Source: Dryomyza anilis (lineage: Eukaryota > Arthropoda > Insecta > Diptera > Dryomyzidae). From it: a DNA stretch of 64,000 nt. Location: assembly GCA_951804985.1 (NCBI GenBank), contig OX638136.1:1911152-1975151 (forward strand), read 5' to 3'. The notes under the pieces are model-generated. The model was not told the DNA's origin and did no database searches. It saw only the letters and a program-made list of their open reading frames with translations. Made by a program: the position numbers and the translations under genes. How positions within the stretch are numbered: the first letter of the stretch is position 1; every line of letters starts with the position of its first letter. Below are positions 35,745-47,604 of this stretch, in pieces.

Positions 35745-35897
35745 ATGGCGAAGCCAGCGCAATCCTTGTCGGCGTCGTCTCAAGTCAACTCACTGGTCAC
35801 CAGAATTGACAAATTGTCAAATGTTGACACCTCCACTTCGGTGGAAGTCCTCCTCGTGGAAGTCCCTGGAAACGGCGCTCTACACCACCCGGTGTAG
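35745..35897 (+). CDS. RTE short upstream frame
   Basis: 50 codons from an ATG (MAKPAQSLSASSQVNSL...) to TAG, just before the main frame. RTE elements often have a small poorly conserved ORF1 here. It is Ser/Val-rich with no domain. A coding role is uncertain. Confidence 0.4.
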   Translation: MAKPAQSLSASSQVNSLVTRIDKLSNVDTSTSVEVLLVEVPGNGALHHPV

Positions 35898-35944
35898 AAG
35901 TCGGCTAAAGTGAGTGGGGAGCATCTCCCTCAGAGTGAGGGTTC

Positions 35945-38900
35945 GTGCGTTGGGTTTGGGTCCCACCACGGAAAAAACCTATGCGCCCAATGAAAACAAA
36001 AAAGAAGCCTCGGATAACGACCGATTACAACGATGACGACCCACGCAAACGTTTTAAGGACCATGATTTACGGATATGCACCTGGAATGTCCGGACCCTT
36101 TATTGGGAAGGTGTCTCTATCCAGCTGGCAGATGTCCTCGAAAAATATAAGGCTGACATCTCCGCTATCCAGGAGATGCGATGGACGGGACAGGGCTGTT
36201 CGAAACAAGCGTCCTGTGATATCTACTACAGCTGCCATGCGGAGAGACACGAATTTGGATGTGGATTTGTGGTCGGCAAGAGACTCCGCCATCTTGTCTC
36301 TAGGTTCACGCCCGTGGACGAAAGGCTGGCAACAATCCGCATCAAGGCTAAATATTTCCATATCAGCCTAATTTGTGCACACGCTCCGACGAACGAGAAA
36401 GATGACGAGACAAAAGAGCGCTTCTACGAGCGCCTAGACAACGCATACGAGCGCTGCCCCCGTCACGATATCAAAATCGTGCTTGGCGATTTTAACGCCA
36501 AGGTGGGCAGAGAAGCCATCTATTGTCCCACAATCGGAAAATTTAGCCTCCATGCCAACACTTCCGATAACGGAACGAGGCTAATCGACTTCGCCGCAGC
36601 ACGAAACATGGTAGTTAGTAGCACTAGATTCGAACATTTCGATATCCACAAGGCCACATGGTTGTCGCCCGATCAAAAAACTCGAAATCAAATTGATCAC
36701 GTTGTGATTGACGGAAGGCACGCTTCAAGCGTGATGGACGTACGCACTATCCGAGGTGCCAATATGGACTCGGATCATTACCTTGTAGCAGCCAAGGTCC
36801 GCACACGCTTAAGCGCTGCGAAGAACGTACGGAACCAAACGCAGAGAAAGCTAGACGTCGGAAAGCTGCAATCACAACAGACAACGCAAGCCTTTTCCAC
36901 TCGACTCTCACACCTGCTTAGACAAAGCACTCCTCCTCTCGATGATATAAGCGCGCAGTGGAATCATATCTCCAGCTCTATGCGTACGGCTGCCGAAGAG
37001 GTGCTTGGATTCCAACGCCCCCTGAGGAATCAGTGGTATGACCAAGAGTGTCGCGCGGCCACTGCAGAGAAAGACGCTGCGTACAAATCCACCCTGCAGT
37101 CAGTAGCTACGCGAGCTGCGAAGGAGCGATACAAAGAGAAGAGGAGGGAAGAGAGACGTCTTTTCGGGCGTAAAAAAAGCGAGGCAGAAAGACGTGAGTG
37201 TGAGGAGATTGAGATGCATGGGGACAGGAATGAGGCTCGAAAATTCTTCGAGAAAATAAGACGCCTAGCCGGAGGTTCAAAATACGGAGCTTCTTCCTGT
37301 AAAGATGAGAACGGAAATCTAGTGACAGATATCCAGAGCACACTGAAAATATGGAGGGATCACTTCTCTAAACTGCTGACCGGTGATGATGACCTCAATT
37401 CCACCGATAGAGAAGCAAACCCGGCAACCCCAGTACTTGATGACGACGTTGAGATTCCGCCACCCGACCATGACGAGGTCAGAACAGCCGTTGCTCGGCT
37501 GAAAAACAACAAAGCCGCAGGTGCTGATGGCCTGCCTGCTGAATTGTTTAAGACCGGAGGCGAAGAGCTAATAGAGAGCATGCACGAGCTCGTAAGCAGA
37601 ATATGGTCGGATGAAAGCATGCCAAGTGACTGGAACCTCAGTGTACTTTGCCCAATCCTTAAGTAAGGGGATCCCACTATCTGCGCCAACTACCGTGGGA
37701 TCACGCTACTCAATATCGCATACAAGGTTCTATCGAGCGTATTATGTGAAAGGCTGAAGCCCATCGTCAACAGACTGATTGGACCTTATCAGTGCGGCTT
37801 CAGACCTGGAAAGTCCACCATAGACCAGATTTTCACATTGCGCCTAATCCAGGAAAAGACCCTAGAAAAACAGATCGACACCTACCACCTATTAGTCGAC
37901 TATAAAGCCGCCTTCGACACTCCGATAAGGGAACGATTATACGCCGCAATGTCTGAGTTCGGTATACCTGCGAAACTTATAAGGCTTTGCAGGATGACCC
38001 TGAGCAACACACGTTGCTCAGTGAGAATAGGAAAAGACCTCTCCGAGCCATTTCATACCGAACGAGGTTTCAGACAGGGTGACTCCCTATCGTGCGACTT
38101 TTTTAACTTATTGATGGAGAAAATAGTTCGAGCTGCCGAACTCCGTCAAAGCGGCACTATCCTCAACAAAAGTGTCATGCTGCTCGCATATGCCGACGAT
38201 ATTGATATCATTGGCAGGAGCACACGAGCAGTCAGCGCAGCATTCTCCAGATTGGAGAAAGAGTCGCGTCGAATGGGTCTAGCAGTGAACGAGGACAAGA
38301 CGAAGTTCCTTGTGTCAACAAGCAAAAAAGAGTCCGTGCGTCTTGGACAAAAAGCTGATTTTGACACCCACAAGTTCGACATTGTGAAGGACTTCGTCTA
38401 TCTGGGATCCAGCGTAAACAGCAACAACGACGTCAGCCTGGAGATCAAACGGAGAATAACTCTTGCCAACAGGTGCTACTTTGGGCTCAGTAGGCAATTG
38501 AGAAGCAGAGCCCTCTCTCGCCGGACAAAAATAACGCTCTACAAGTCACTCATCATGCCCGTCCTACTTTATGGTGCAGAAACATGGACGCTGGCCACCA
38601 CCGATGAGAGAGTACTGGGAGCGTTCGAGAGAAAGATTCTCCGTAAAATCTTTGGCCCTATCTGCTTTGCTAACGAGTACCGAATCAGGATGAACCACGA
38701 GCTGTATGAGTTATTCGACGACATTGACATAGTCAAGCGCATCAAGATCTAGCGGCTTCGCTGGCTAGGTCATGTCGAACGAATGGATGAAAACACTCCA
38801 GCCAAGAAGGTGCTTGAATCGAAACTCGAAGGTGGACAGCGTAGAAGAGGGCGTCCAAATCTGCGTTGGAAAGACCAAGTTGAGGACAACCTGGCAACGC

Positions 38901-38989
38901 TTGGTATTTCTAACTGGCGTCAGCGCGCGCAAAGCAGATCCGACTGGCGCGGCTTCATCTCAGCGGCCAAAACCGATCCACGGTTGTAA
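35945..38989 (+). pseudogene. RTE endonuclease-reverse transcriptase (two stops)
   Basis: It nicks target DNA and copies the LINE RNA into it. The frame runs 1,015 codons with in-frame TAA at 37,664 and TAG at 38,750. The first codon is not an ATG, so the true start may be 35,981 or later. The endonuclease (about residues 45-285) shows CTWNVRTL, AIQEMRWTG, VLGDFNAKVG, RNQIDHV and SDHYLV. RT (about 500-800) shows NNKAAGADGLPAELFK, then after the first stop NYRGITLL, VDYKAAFDT, FRQGDSLSCDFF, LLAYADDIDIIG and the ...LSRRTKITLYKSLIMPVLLYGAETW tail. A C-terminal domain has RWLGHVERM...RPNLRWKDQV. Catalytic residues are intact. Only two point nonsense changes disable it. Confidence 0.9.
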
Positions 38990-40462
38990 GGGCCATTTAA
39001 GTAAGTAAGTAAGTAACATTACAAGTTACTGAACGTTGCAATTGACAAAACAGTAGTTGATCAAATTACCGCTTTGAAATCGCAGCGTTCCGTGTTGCTC
39101 TGTTGTTTTTCTTGTTTATTCATCTAAGTCATTAAATGCTTTAATTTGTGCAACGATTTGTTTTCTTTTAAATTTTTTGCGATATTTATTAAAAAATAAT
39201 TCATTTAATTTTTATTGAGTATATCTTTATTGTTTTTATTTATAGTTTTCATATTTTAATGTTTCTTCAAGTTTTTCATTACTTATTTCTAGTCTATTAA
39301 ATTAATTATACAAAAAAATATATATAATTGTGTTTTCTATCAATTTAAAACATAAACTGCTGTCATCGATAGTTCTGTTACTCTCTATTTACGTATATAG
39401 GTTGGCTGGCTGCATTTTATACGTTTCTGCCATTGTTTCGAAAAGTATTGTTATCATAATTTATGGATCTCTCAACTTGATTTTCTTAGCATTGTTAAAT
39501 TTGATGTCTTCTATGTTGCGTTGTTTTTTTTTTAGTCAAATTGAATCGTATTTTGTTGAGAGCAGATACTAAAATTGGTAGTTTTGTAATTTTATATTTC
39601 TGGATATTAATACGAATTTGTCTTCTTTAAATGTTTTAAGAGTTCTTGTAGCGAAATTGAAATCTTCGGAAATCATCTTTAATTATACGTACATGTTGTT
39701 GTTTAATGTTGTTCTTTTATATTTCACTTGTTGTAAAAATATTTGAATATTTGAAGTTCTTAGTGTTTTTAATTTTCGTCTCCTCTTTTATGAAATTATG
39801 TTCTTTTGTTGAAGAAATTGTCAGCATAATGTGTGAAACGTTGTTATTTAGTACAATTAAGATGTGTTGATGTGTCAAATTTCTTTTTCTATAAGGTTAG
39901 CATTGACAGCTGAATAAGTGTATATGAAATAGCTCCTTCAACTTATTTACAAAATATTAGCTTGTTCGTTGAGTGATAAAATTGTTATCTTTTAATTATA
40001 TGCACGTAAAGATGTAAAATATTGTTGCTTCTTTATGGTAGAATAGTCACAACTTTGCTGATTTGTCGAACTTCCACATTCATGTTTATAGTGAGCTCCT
40101 TTCTTTTAATTAAACATGTTATTGATGTACAATTGTTGTTGTCAGCGCCATAACTCTCACATGTTTCTTTATCATTCTTCTCTTGTACTTCATTACATAC
40201 TATTACCATTTCAGACCTTTACCCAACAAAATTAAACGATCTTCTTTGACAATTAAAATTTAAACTTAGTGTCTTCTGCGTCGAATTTTATTGTTTTGTG
40301 GACTGCTAGTTATTCTTCTTCTTCGTGCATGTTTTATTTCTTTGTTGTGGTTGAAATGCATATCCAGAGCTAGGATTATTATTAAAAATACTTATTACTT
40401 TGTATTGTTTACTATAACTTTATAAATAATTTATATTTAACATCATTTTTACTTTCAGTATT

Positions 40463-41060
40463 CATAAAATTTGTTTATATTACCTTACATCATAGTATTA
40501 AAATTAGCTGCATTAGCGTATCTCGTTTCATTTTCGGTATATTAGTGCATTGTTCCTAGATGCAAAACGCTGAATTGCATTTTATCGCTTATAACATTAG
40601 CTCCTCACTTCTATATGTGCTCCACTTTAGTGTGTGCTACGCTAACACCTATATGTACTTCAAGTGCAATGATCTTTCTGTTGCCTGTTTCCATTCAAAA
40701 TGATCTTGACAATGAAACTGAAGTACTGACCTATCTCAATTATAGTGACAATGTATATTTTATTGCTTTGGCAAATTCGTACTGAATTCTTGTTTATGAA
40801 ATATCTAATATAATCTTCTTTATACTTTATTCCTTTCTCATTTAATACATGATCTAATGCTAGTCATCTTCTAAAATTAATACATAGCTATTTCCTCATG
40901 CACTAATTTAGATTTTAAAAACATATTTTCTAAAAAAAAAAATATTTACGCGTACTTTATTTACGTTGTTTGCAATATTATGCATTGCGGTTAATGATCA
41001 TTATGAACTGTTGGTTCAGTTATTAATTTCGTTGTTTTTGTTCGTTCGATTGTGTATAAC
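40463..41060 (-). promoter_or_regulatory. ERV-2 post-pol spacer, copy 1
   Basis: It follows the integrase stop on the minus strand. It contains the motif seen in ERV-1 (TGCATGAGGAAATAGCTATG...GATGACTAGCATT, complement at 40,856-40,905) and the GAAACGAGATACG box (complement at 40,507-40,530). No gene. Confidence 0.5.
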
Positions 41061-41705
41061 TTAAGAGTTATATTCTTTTAATAAGTTATTATGGAATTTT
41101 TTCCCTTTTCCCTTGATACAGATCACTGTTGTCACAGGACTTATTATCGAAAGGACTTCAAAGAGACCTACCCAAATTGGTGAAAATTTGTTTTTCCTAT
41201 TCTGGTTTTTTAATAAAACTTTATCTCCTTCCTTAAAAACTACCGTATTTAATGTATTACCGTAACTTTGTTTAGATCTTTCCTTAGCTTTTTCTTGATT
41301 TTGTCTGACTATCTCATGTGTACGCTGTATTTGGTATTTTAATATCTTATTGTAATCTTCACTGTTATAAATTGGTGAACATTTTCGTTTTAGGTTGGTT
41401 GGCATGCCAAATTCAAATCCGTATAAAGTACGACAAGGCGTTTGCCCTGTTGACATATGCACTGTGTTATTGTGCACATGCATTGCCGAATTCAACCATT
41501 GGTCCCAGTTGGACCCATCCTCTTTTGCAAAACATCTCAAATACTCCGCTAAAGGTCTGTGACTTCGTTCTAACGAGCCATTCGCCTGCGGGTGATAAGG
41601 TGTAATATGCATTTTTTTAATGTTTAATAACTTGCACGTGTCTGAAAATAATTTTGACACAAAATTTGACCCATTATCTGTAATTAAAATTTTCGGAATC
41701 ATCAT
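41061..41705 (-). pseudogene. ERV-2 integrase C-half, copy 1
   Basis: A 214-codon frame beginning two codons before IPKILITDNGS and ending in FHNNLLKEYN. It keeps the second Asp (LITDNGS), the Glu (NGSLERSH) and the C-terminal domain, and lacks the zinc domain and the first Asp. It is about 85-90% identical by eye to the ERV-1 integrase end. The frame is intact but starts at a rearrangement junction next to block M. No function is expected. Confidence 0.8.
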
Positions 41706-43643
41706 TTAATTATATGCACGTAAAGATGTAAAATGTTGTTGCTTCTTTATGGTAGAATAGTCACAACTTTGCTGATTTGTCTAACTTCCACATTCATGTT
41801 TATAGTGAGCTCCTTTCTTTTAATTAAACATGTTATTGATGTACAATTGTTGTTATCAGCGCCATGACTCTCACATGTTTCTTTATCATTCTTCTCTTGT
41901 ACTTCATTACATAATATTACCATTTCAGACCTTTACCCAACAAAATTAAACGATCTTCTTTGACAATTAAAATTTAAACTTTGTGTATTCTGCGTCGAAT
42001 TTTATTGTTTTGTGGACTGCTAGTTATTATTCTTCTTCGTGCATGTTTTATTTCTTTGTTGTGGTTGAAATGAATTTCCAGAGCCAGGATTATTATTAAA
42101 AATACTTATTACTTTGTATTGTTTACTATAACTTTATAAATAATTTATATTTAACATCATTTTTACTTTCAGTATTCATCAGTTCCGTGTTACTCTGTTG
42201 TTTTTCTTGTTTATTCATATAAGTCATTAAATGCTTTAATTTGTGCAACGATTTGTTTTCTTTTAAATATTTTGCGATATTTATTGAAAATAATTCATTT
42301 AATTTTTATTGAGTATATCTTTAGTTATTGTTTATATTTATAATTTTCATATTTTAATGTTTCTTCAAGTTTTTCATTACTTATTTCTAGTCTATTAAAT
42401 TAATTATACAAAAAAAAAATATAATTGTGTTTTCTATCAATTTAAAACATAAACTGCTCGATAGTTCTGTTACTCTCTATTTACGTATATAGGTTGGCTA
42501 GTTGCATTTTATACGTTTCTGCCACTGTTTTGAAAAGCATTGTTAGCATCATTTATGGATCTTTCATCTTGATTTTCTTAGCATTGTTAAATTTTATGTC
42601 TTCTATGTTGCGTTGTTTTTTTTTTTTAGTCAAATTGAATCGTATTTTGTTGAGAGCAGATACTAAAATTGGTAGTTTTGTAATTTTATATTTCTGGATA
42701 TTAATACGAATTTGTCTTCTTTAAATGTTTTAAGACCTCTTGTAGCGAAATTGTCATCTTCGGAAAACATTTTTAATTATACGTACATGTTGTTGTTTGG
42801 TGTTGTTTTTTATATTTCACTTGTTGTAAAAATATATGAATATTTGAAGATCTTAGTGTTTTTAATTTTCATCTTCTCTTTTAAGAAATTATGTTCCTTG
42901 ACAGCATAATGTGTGAACCGTTGTTGATTTAGTACAATTATGATAACTTTGTTGATGTGTCAAATTTCTTTTTCTATAAGGTTAGCATTAACAGCTGAAT
43001 AAGTGTATATGGAATAGCTCCTTCAACTTATTTACAAAATATTAGCTTGTTCCTTGAGTGATAAAATTATTATCCTTTAATTATATGCACGTAAAGATGT
43101 AAAATGTTGTTGCGTCTTTATGGTAGAATAGTCACAACTCTGCTGATTTGTCGAACTTCCACATTCATGTTTATAGTGAGCTCCTTTCTTTTAATTAAAC
43201 ATGTTATTGATGTACAATTGTTGTTGTCAGCGCCATGACTCTCACATGTTTCTTTATCATTCTTCTCTTGTACTTCATTACATAATATTACCATTTTAGA
43301 CCTTTACCCAACATATTTAAACGATCTTCTTTGACAATTAAAATTTAAACTTAGTGTCTTCTGCGTCGAATTTTATTGTTTGGTGGACTGCTAGTTATTC
43401 TTCTTCTACGTGCATGTTTTATTTCTTTGTTGTGGTTGAACTGCATTTCCAGAGCCAGGATTATTATTAAAAATACTTATTACTTTGTATTGTTTACTAT
43501 AACTTTATAAATAATTTATATTTAACATCATTTTTACTTTCAGTATTCATAATCTTTGTTTATATTACCTTACATCATAGTATTAAAATTTTATATTTTA
43601 ATTGTATATTTATATCGAACATTTTACTTATGCCACTTTGTAC

Positions 43644-44496
43644 ACTCAGAAGAAAATGTACCATTAAGTACTTTATGGTACGTCCATTGATCTTATGGTT
43701 CATGTATTAATAGTTTTTTCTTTTTAAATCATAAATTTTCTAATTAATTCAATAGTATTTGAAAAATTCAGTACCATAAATTTAAATATTTCAATATTAT
43801 AATTTTAAATAGAACAAATACTGTTGCTTTATTGGTTTCATCCTATTATATTAAACGTGGTGTAAAAAAATACAAAAACGAATACAAACATGCTCGTTTT
43901 GTACGTCACTCTGCGTGTTTACTCAAAATGGTCGCATGTATTTTTTGTAATAATCCACATTATTAAACGCGACATTGGTAAGGACTCAATGTATTTAATG
44001 CAAATAAATTATATTTATTATAGAAAATAAATAATACATCGAACTTCTATTATGGCAACGGGCTCAAATATAATTGCAGACTCAAGTACTACCATCAATT
44101 ATTGGAAATCAAAGCAAACATTAAATTTGTTATAACCTTTTGCAGCAAGAAGTGTCTTTTTATGTGTGTGTTGTAAAAGTGAATATCAATTTCGACATTT
44201 AAAAAAAATAATATATATAATAAATTAACTAAAATACATTTTTGTTTTAATAAATAATAAGGAAAATGTAATTCGACTATACCATAAAATTAATAATACG
44301 TTTCATTAAATTTATATAGGTTTTTCTTATTGTTATTAATATATCACATTATACAATTTATGGTACAACCACACTTTGTATTAACAGTTTCACTATTACT
44401 GAACTAATGGGACGCATCCTATTGACCAATTTTAATGGTATAAATTATTGTTTTTCTATTGAAATACTATCAATTTACCATGATTTTTTTCTGGGT
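43644..44496. mobile_element. 853-bp MITE with GTAC target duplication
   Basis: Terminal inverted repeats ACTCAGAAGAAAATGTACC and (complement of the right end) ACCCAGAAAAAAATCATGG. GTAC flanks both sides (43,640-43,643 and 44,497-44,500). The empty site is present in the sister repeat at about 63,427 (GTGTACTTATT). It has no coding frame, so it is non-autonomous. The superfamily is not determined. Confidence 0.85.
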
Positions 44497-44500
44497 GTAC

Positions 44501-45340
44501 ATATTTTATTTTACTTTAAAATCTTTAATTTTTTTCTTAATATATAGAACTTCTTTTATTTATAATTTCATTAGCACATGAATCAATGCTAATTATTTTC
44601 AAAAATACTTAGCTATTTATTCATGCACTAATTTATTAATTTAATCGTTATTGCCAATTTTCAATAATGGCGCGCGATTTATGCATAACTACTTTTATAC
44701 ATTCAATAGGTACATATATATTTGTTAATTTTGTTAGATTGTGTATTGTATTTTTTCTTATCATTCAATTATTGTTCAAATTTTTGCGCTGCATTAACGT
44801 ATCTCGTTTCATTTTCGGTACATTAGTGCATTGTTCCTAGATGCAAAACGCTGAATTGCATTTTATCGCTTATAACATTAGCTCCTCACTTCTATATGTG
44901 CTCCACTTTAGTGTGTGCTACGCTAACACCTAACTGTACTTCAAGTGCAATGATCTTTCTGTTGCCTGTTTCCATTGAAAATGATCTTGACAATGAAACT
45001 GAAGTACTGACCTATCTCAATTATAGTGACAATGTATATTTTATTGCTTTGGCAAATTCGTACTGAAATCTTGTTTATGAAATATCTAATATAATCTTCT
45101 TTATACTTTATTCCTTTCTCATTTAATACATGATCTAATGCTAGTCATCTTCTAAAATTAATACATAGCTATTTCCTCATGCACTAATTTAGATTTTAAA
45201 AACATATTTTCTAAAAAAAAAATATTTACGCGTACTTTATTTACGTTGTTTGCAATATTATGCATTGCGGTTAATGATCATTATGAGCTGTTGGTTCAGT
45301 TATTAATTTCGTTGTTTTTGTTCGTTCGATTGTGTATAAC
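44501..45340 (-). promoter_or_regulatory. ERV-2 post-pol spacer, copy 2
   Basis: Longer version of the spacer. The conserved ~45-bp motif occurs twice (complements at 44,577-44,632 and 45,137-45,185) and the GAAACGAGATACG box once (complement at 44,788-44,810). GTTTGTTAATTTTGTTAGA and GCGCGCGATTT segments also align with ERV-1 spacer sequence. Confidence 0.5.
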
Positions 45341-45984
45341 TTAAGAGTTATATGCTTTTAATAAGTTATTATGGAATTTTATCCCTTTGCCCTTGATACA
45401 GATCACTGTTGTCACAGGACTTATTATCGAAAGGACTTCATAGGGACCTACCCAGATTGGTGAAAATTTGTTTTTCCTATTCTGGTTTTTTAATAAAACT
45501 TTATCTCCTTCCTTAAAAACTACCATATTTAATGTATTACCGTAACTTCGTTTAGATCTTTCCTTAGCTTTTTCTTGATTTTGATGGTTATCTCATGTGT
45601 ACGCTGTATTTGGTATTTTAATACCTTATTGTAATCTTCACTGTTATAAATTGGTGAACATTTTCGTTTTAGGTTGGTTGGCATGCCAAATTCAAATCCG
45701 TATAAAGTACGACAAGGCGTTTGCCCTGTTGACATATGCACTGTGTTATTGTGCACATGCATTGCCGAATTCAACCATTGGTCTCAGTTGGACCCATCCT
45801 CTTTTGCAAAACATCTCAAATACTCCGCTAAAGGTCTGTGACTTCGTTTTAACGAGCCATTCGCCTGCGGGTGATAAGGTGAAATATGCATTTTTTTAAT
45901 GTTTAATAACTTGCACGTGTCTGAAAATAATTTTGACACAAAATTTGACCCATTATCTGTAATTAAAATTTTCGGAATCATCAT
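45341..45984 (-). pseudogene. ERV-2 integrase C-half, copy 2 (frameshifted)
   Basis: A duplicate of 41,061-41,705. It is broken by a small deletion near 45,583 and a stop at about 45,784-45,790, giving three open pieces. It begins at the identical codon (MMIPKILITDNGS), so the junction is part of the repeat unit. Confidence 0.8.
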
Positions 45985-46217
45985 TTAATTATATGCACGT
46001 AAAGATGTAAAATGTTGTTGCTTCTTTATGGTAGAATAGTCACAACTTTGCTGATTTGTCGAGCTTCCACATTCATGTTTATAGTGAGCTCCTTTCTTTT
46101 AATTAAACATGTTATTGATGTACAATTGTTGTTGTCAGCGCCATGACTCTCACATGTTTCTTTATCATTCTTCTCTTGTACTTGATTACATAATATTACC
46201 ATTTCAGACCTTTACCC

Positions 46218-47604
46218 ATTTTTATTTTGCTGTTGTTGGTATCATGTAATGTACGGGATCAGTTTTATAGACTAGTATCATACAGTTTTCGATCGAAGAA
46301 TACATGCTTCAGGTTCAGGTATAAGCATTGGGTGGGATCAGTGTTTTGGCGAGAGTCTGTAAAGACTCAGAGAGGGATCAGTGTTTTTGTGAGAGTCCGC
46401 AAATGATCGGAGAGGGATCAGTGTTTTTGCGAGAGCCTGCAAATGATCGGAGAGGGATCAGTGTTTTTACGAGAGCCTGCAAATGCTCGGAGAGGGATCA
46501 GTATTTTTGCGATAGTCTGCAAGAGATGCAGAGAAAAAATTCATGTATACGTATCGCAGGTACTTGAAGATTGTGGGATATTTTTTATGTTGACCTTTTT
46601 AATTATATCAGAGGGTGGGATCGTTTTTTTTATATAACCATTTTTAGTTAGAACAAAGGTTCTTGCAACCGTAATAAAAAAAAATGGAATAGTTTTTTAT
46701 ATTGACATTTTTTAGTTAGAACAAAGGTAAATGCAATCGTCATAAAATTTCTAGTTTATGACGTCATTAAAAAAGATAATAAAAAGGTTTTCTATTGATT
46801 TTTCTATTGATCGTTTTCAAGAACAAACATGATCATTGAACCTGTCATAAAATGTCCGAAACTGAACTGCCAATTTAATGTGAACGTGCCTGGCGCAGTG
46901 TGGGATCGTTTTTATATTGACCTTTTTTAGTTATTACAATAGAACAAAGGTAAATGCAACCGTCATAAAATTGTTATTTTTTTAATTTATTTTAATCCTT
47001 GGAAATTCTGAAATGTCCGAGTTCGATTAGATTTTCTTTCTTTTGGAATCAATTACAAATCGCTCCGCCGCGTAACGTGTGCATTGAGTAAATTGTTTGT
47101 AAAATTTTATATAAAGTTTAAATAAAGTGTTAAAAAAATATTATTTTTTAAATCGAATTAAAAAAATAAAATATAGTTTATCAACTTTTTTATTTGTTAA
47201 ATTTAAAACAAAATCAAAAAAAAACAATACAAACATGTTCCTGTGTAATAAGTGTAACGAAATCTTCAATATCTTTTTAAAACCGAAGCATGAATCCGAA
47301 TGCAATGGCGAGAAATTGGCATTCAGGGACTATGACGCTCGCAGGGCAGCAGCAGCACCTAGCAGCCACCAAGCAGCACCAAGCATGCATCATGCAGTAG
47401 TATCTATCAGACAACAAGCTGCACCAAGCATGCATCATGCAACCGCACCAAGAAGTCACCAAGCAGCACCAAGCAGGCTACAAAATTCAAGCATTATAAG
47501 TATCTCTGATGATGAAGATGAAATTAGATGCAACCAACCATCATCATCTAATATAAATAAGAGAAATGCTGCTCCACTTGCTAACCAACCCAAAAGGAGA
47601 AGAA
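46218..47604 (+). repeat. Polinton left terminal inverted repeat
   Basis: 1,387 bp beginning ATTTTTATTTTGCTG, complementary to 60,049-61,439. It includes a 40-bp minisatellite, a promoter-like AT-rich stretch and the first ~120 codons of the polymerase-side gene. The match ends abruptly after AACCCAAAA(G/A)GAGAAGAA. Confidence 0.9.
46334..46533 (+). repeat. 40-bp minisatellite in the left TIR, five copies
   Basis: GGGATCAGTGTTTTTGCGAG units start at 46,334, 46,374, 46,414, 46,454 and 46,494. The right TIR has four copies, so copy number has changed since the termini were last identical. Confidence 0.85.

Larger units (their letters stand above)
35697..39013 (+). mobile_element. RTE-type non-LTR retrotransposon
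   Basis: A 3.3 kb element with a short upstream frame, one large endonuclease-RT frame, almost no 3' UTR and a TAAG microsatellite tail (38,998-39,013). It is flanked by 12-bp target duplications. Compact layout, apurinic endonuclease followed by RT, and a microsatellite tail instead of poly(A) fit the RTE clade. It is GC-richer than everything around it, which suggests a recent or foreign arrival. Confidence 0.9.
39026..46217 (-). mobile_element. ERV-2-derived tandem array, left part
   Basis: Minus-strand remains of an ERV-1 relative arranged as direct repeats. In reading direction each larger unit is integrase C-half, spacer, a ~475-bp block (M), a ~0.9 kb block (X), and M again. M copies lie at 39,995-40,462, 41,706-42,181 and 43,077-43,552, partially at 45,985-46,217/61,916-62,039, and at 62,866-63,341. 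X copies lie at 39,081-39,994, 42,182-43,076 and 62,040-62,865. The unit period is 4,279 bp including an 853-bp MITE. No LTR, Gag or RT of this element is in the window. Confidence 0.75.

Noticed and set aside
36033..38497. Overlapping frames inside the LINE on both strands
   Set aside because: All fall within the endonuclease-RT frame, which has clear catalytic motifs.
39330..42909. Plus-strand hydrophobic frames (39,330-39,572, 42,494-42,724, 62,354-62,587) as membrane proteins
   Set aside because: They are T-rich antisense shadows of the minus-strand ERV-2 block X, repeated with it, and their hydrophobicity follows from poly-T codons.
46334..46533. CRISPR-like regular repeats
   Set aside because: The units are contiguous 40-bp tandem repeats without spacers, in a eukaryotic transposon terminus.
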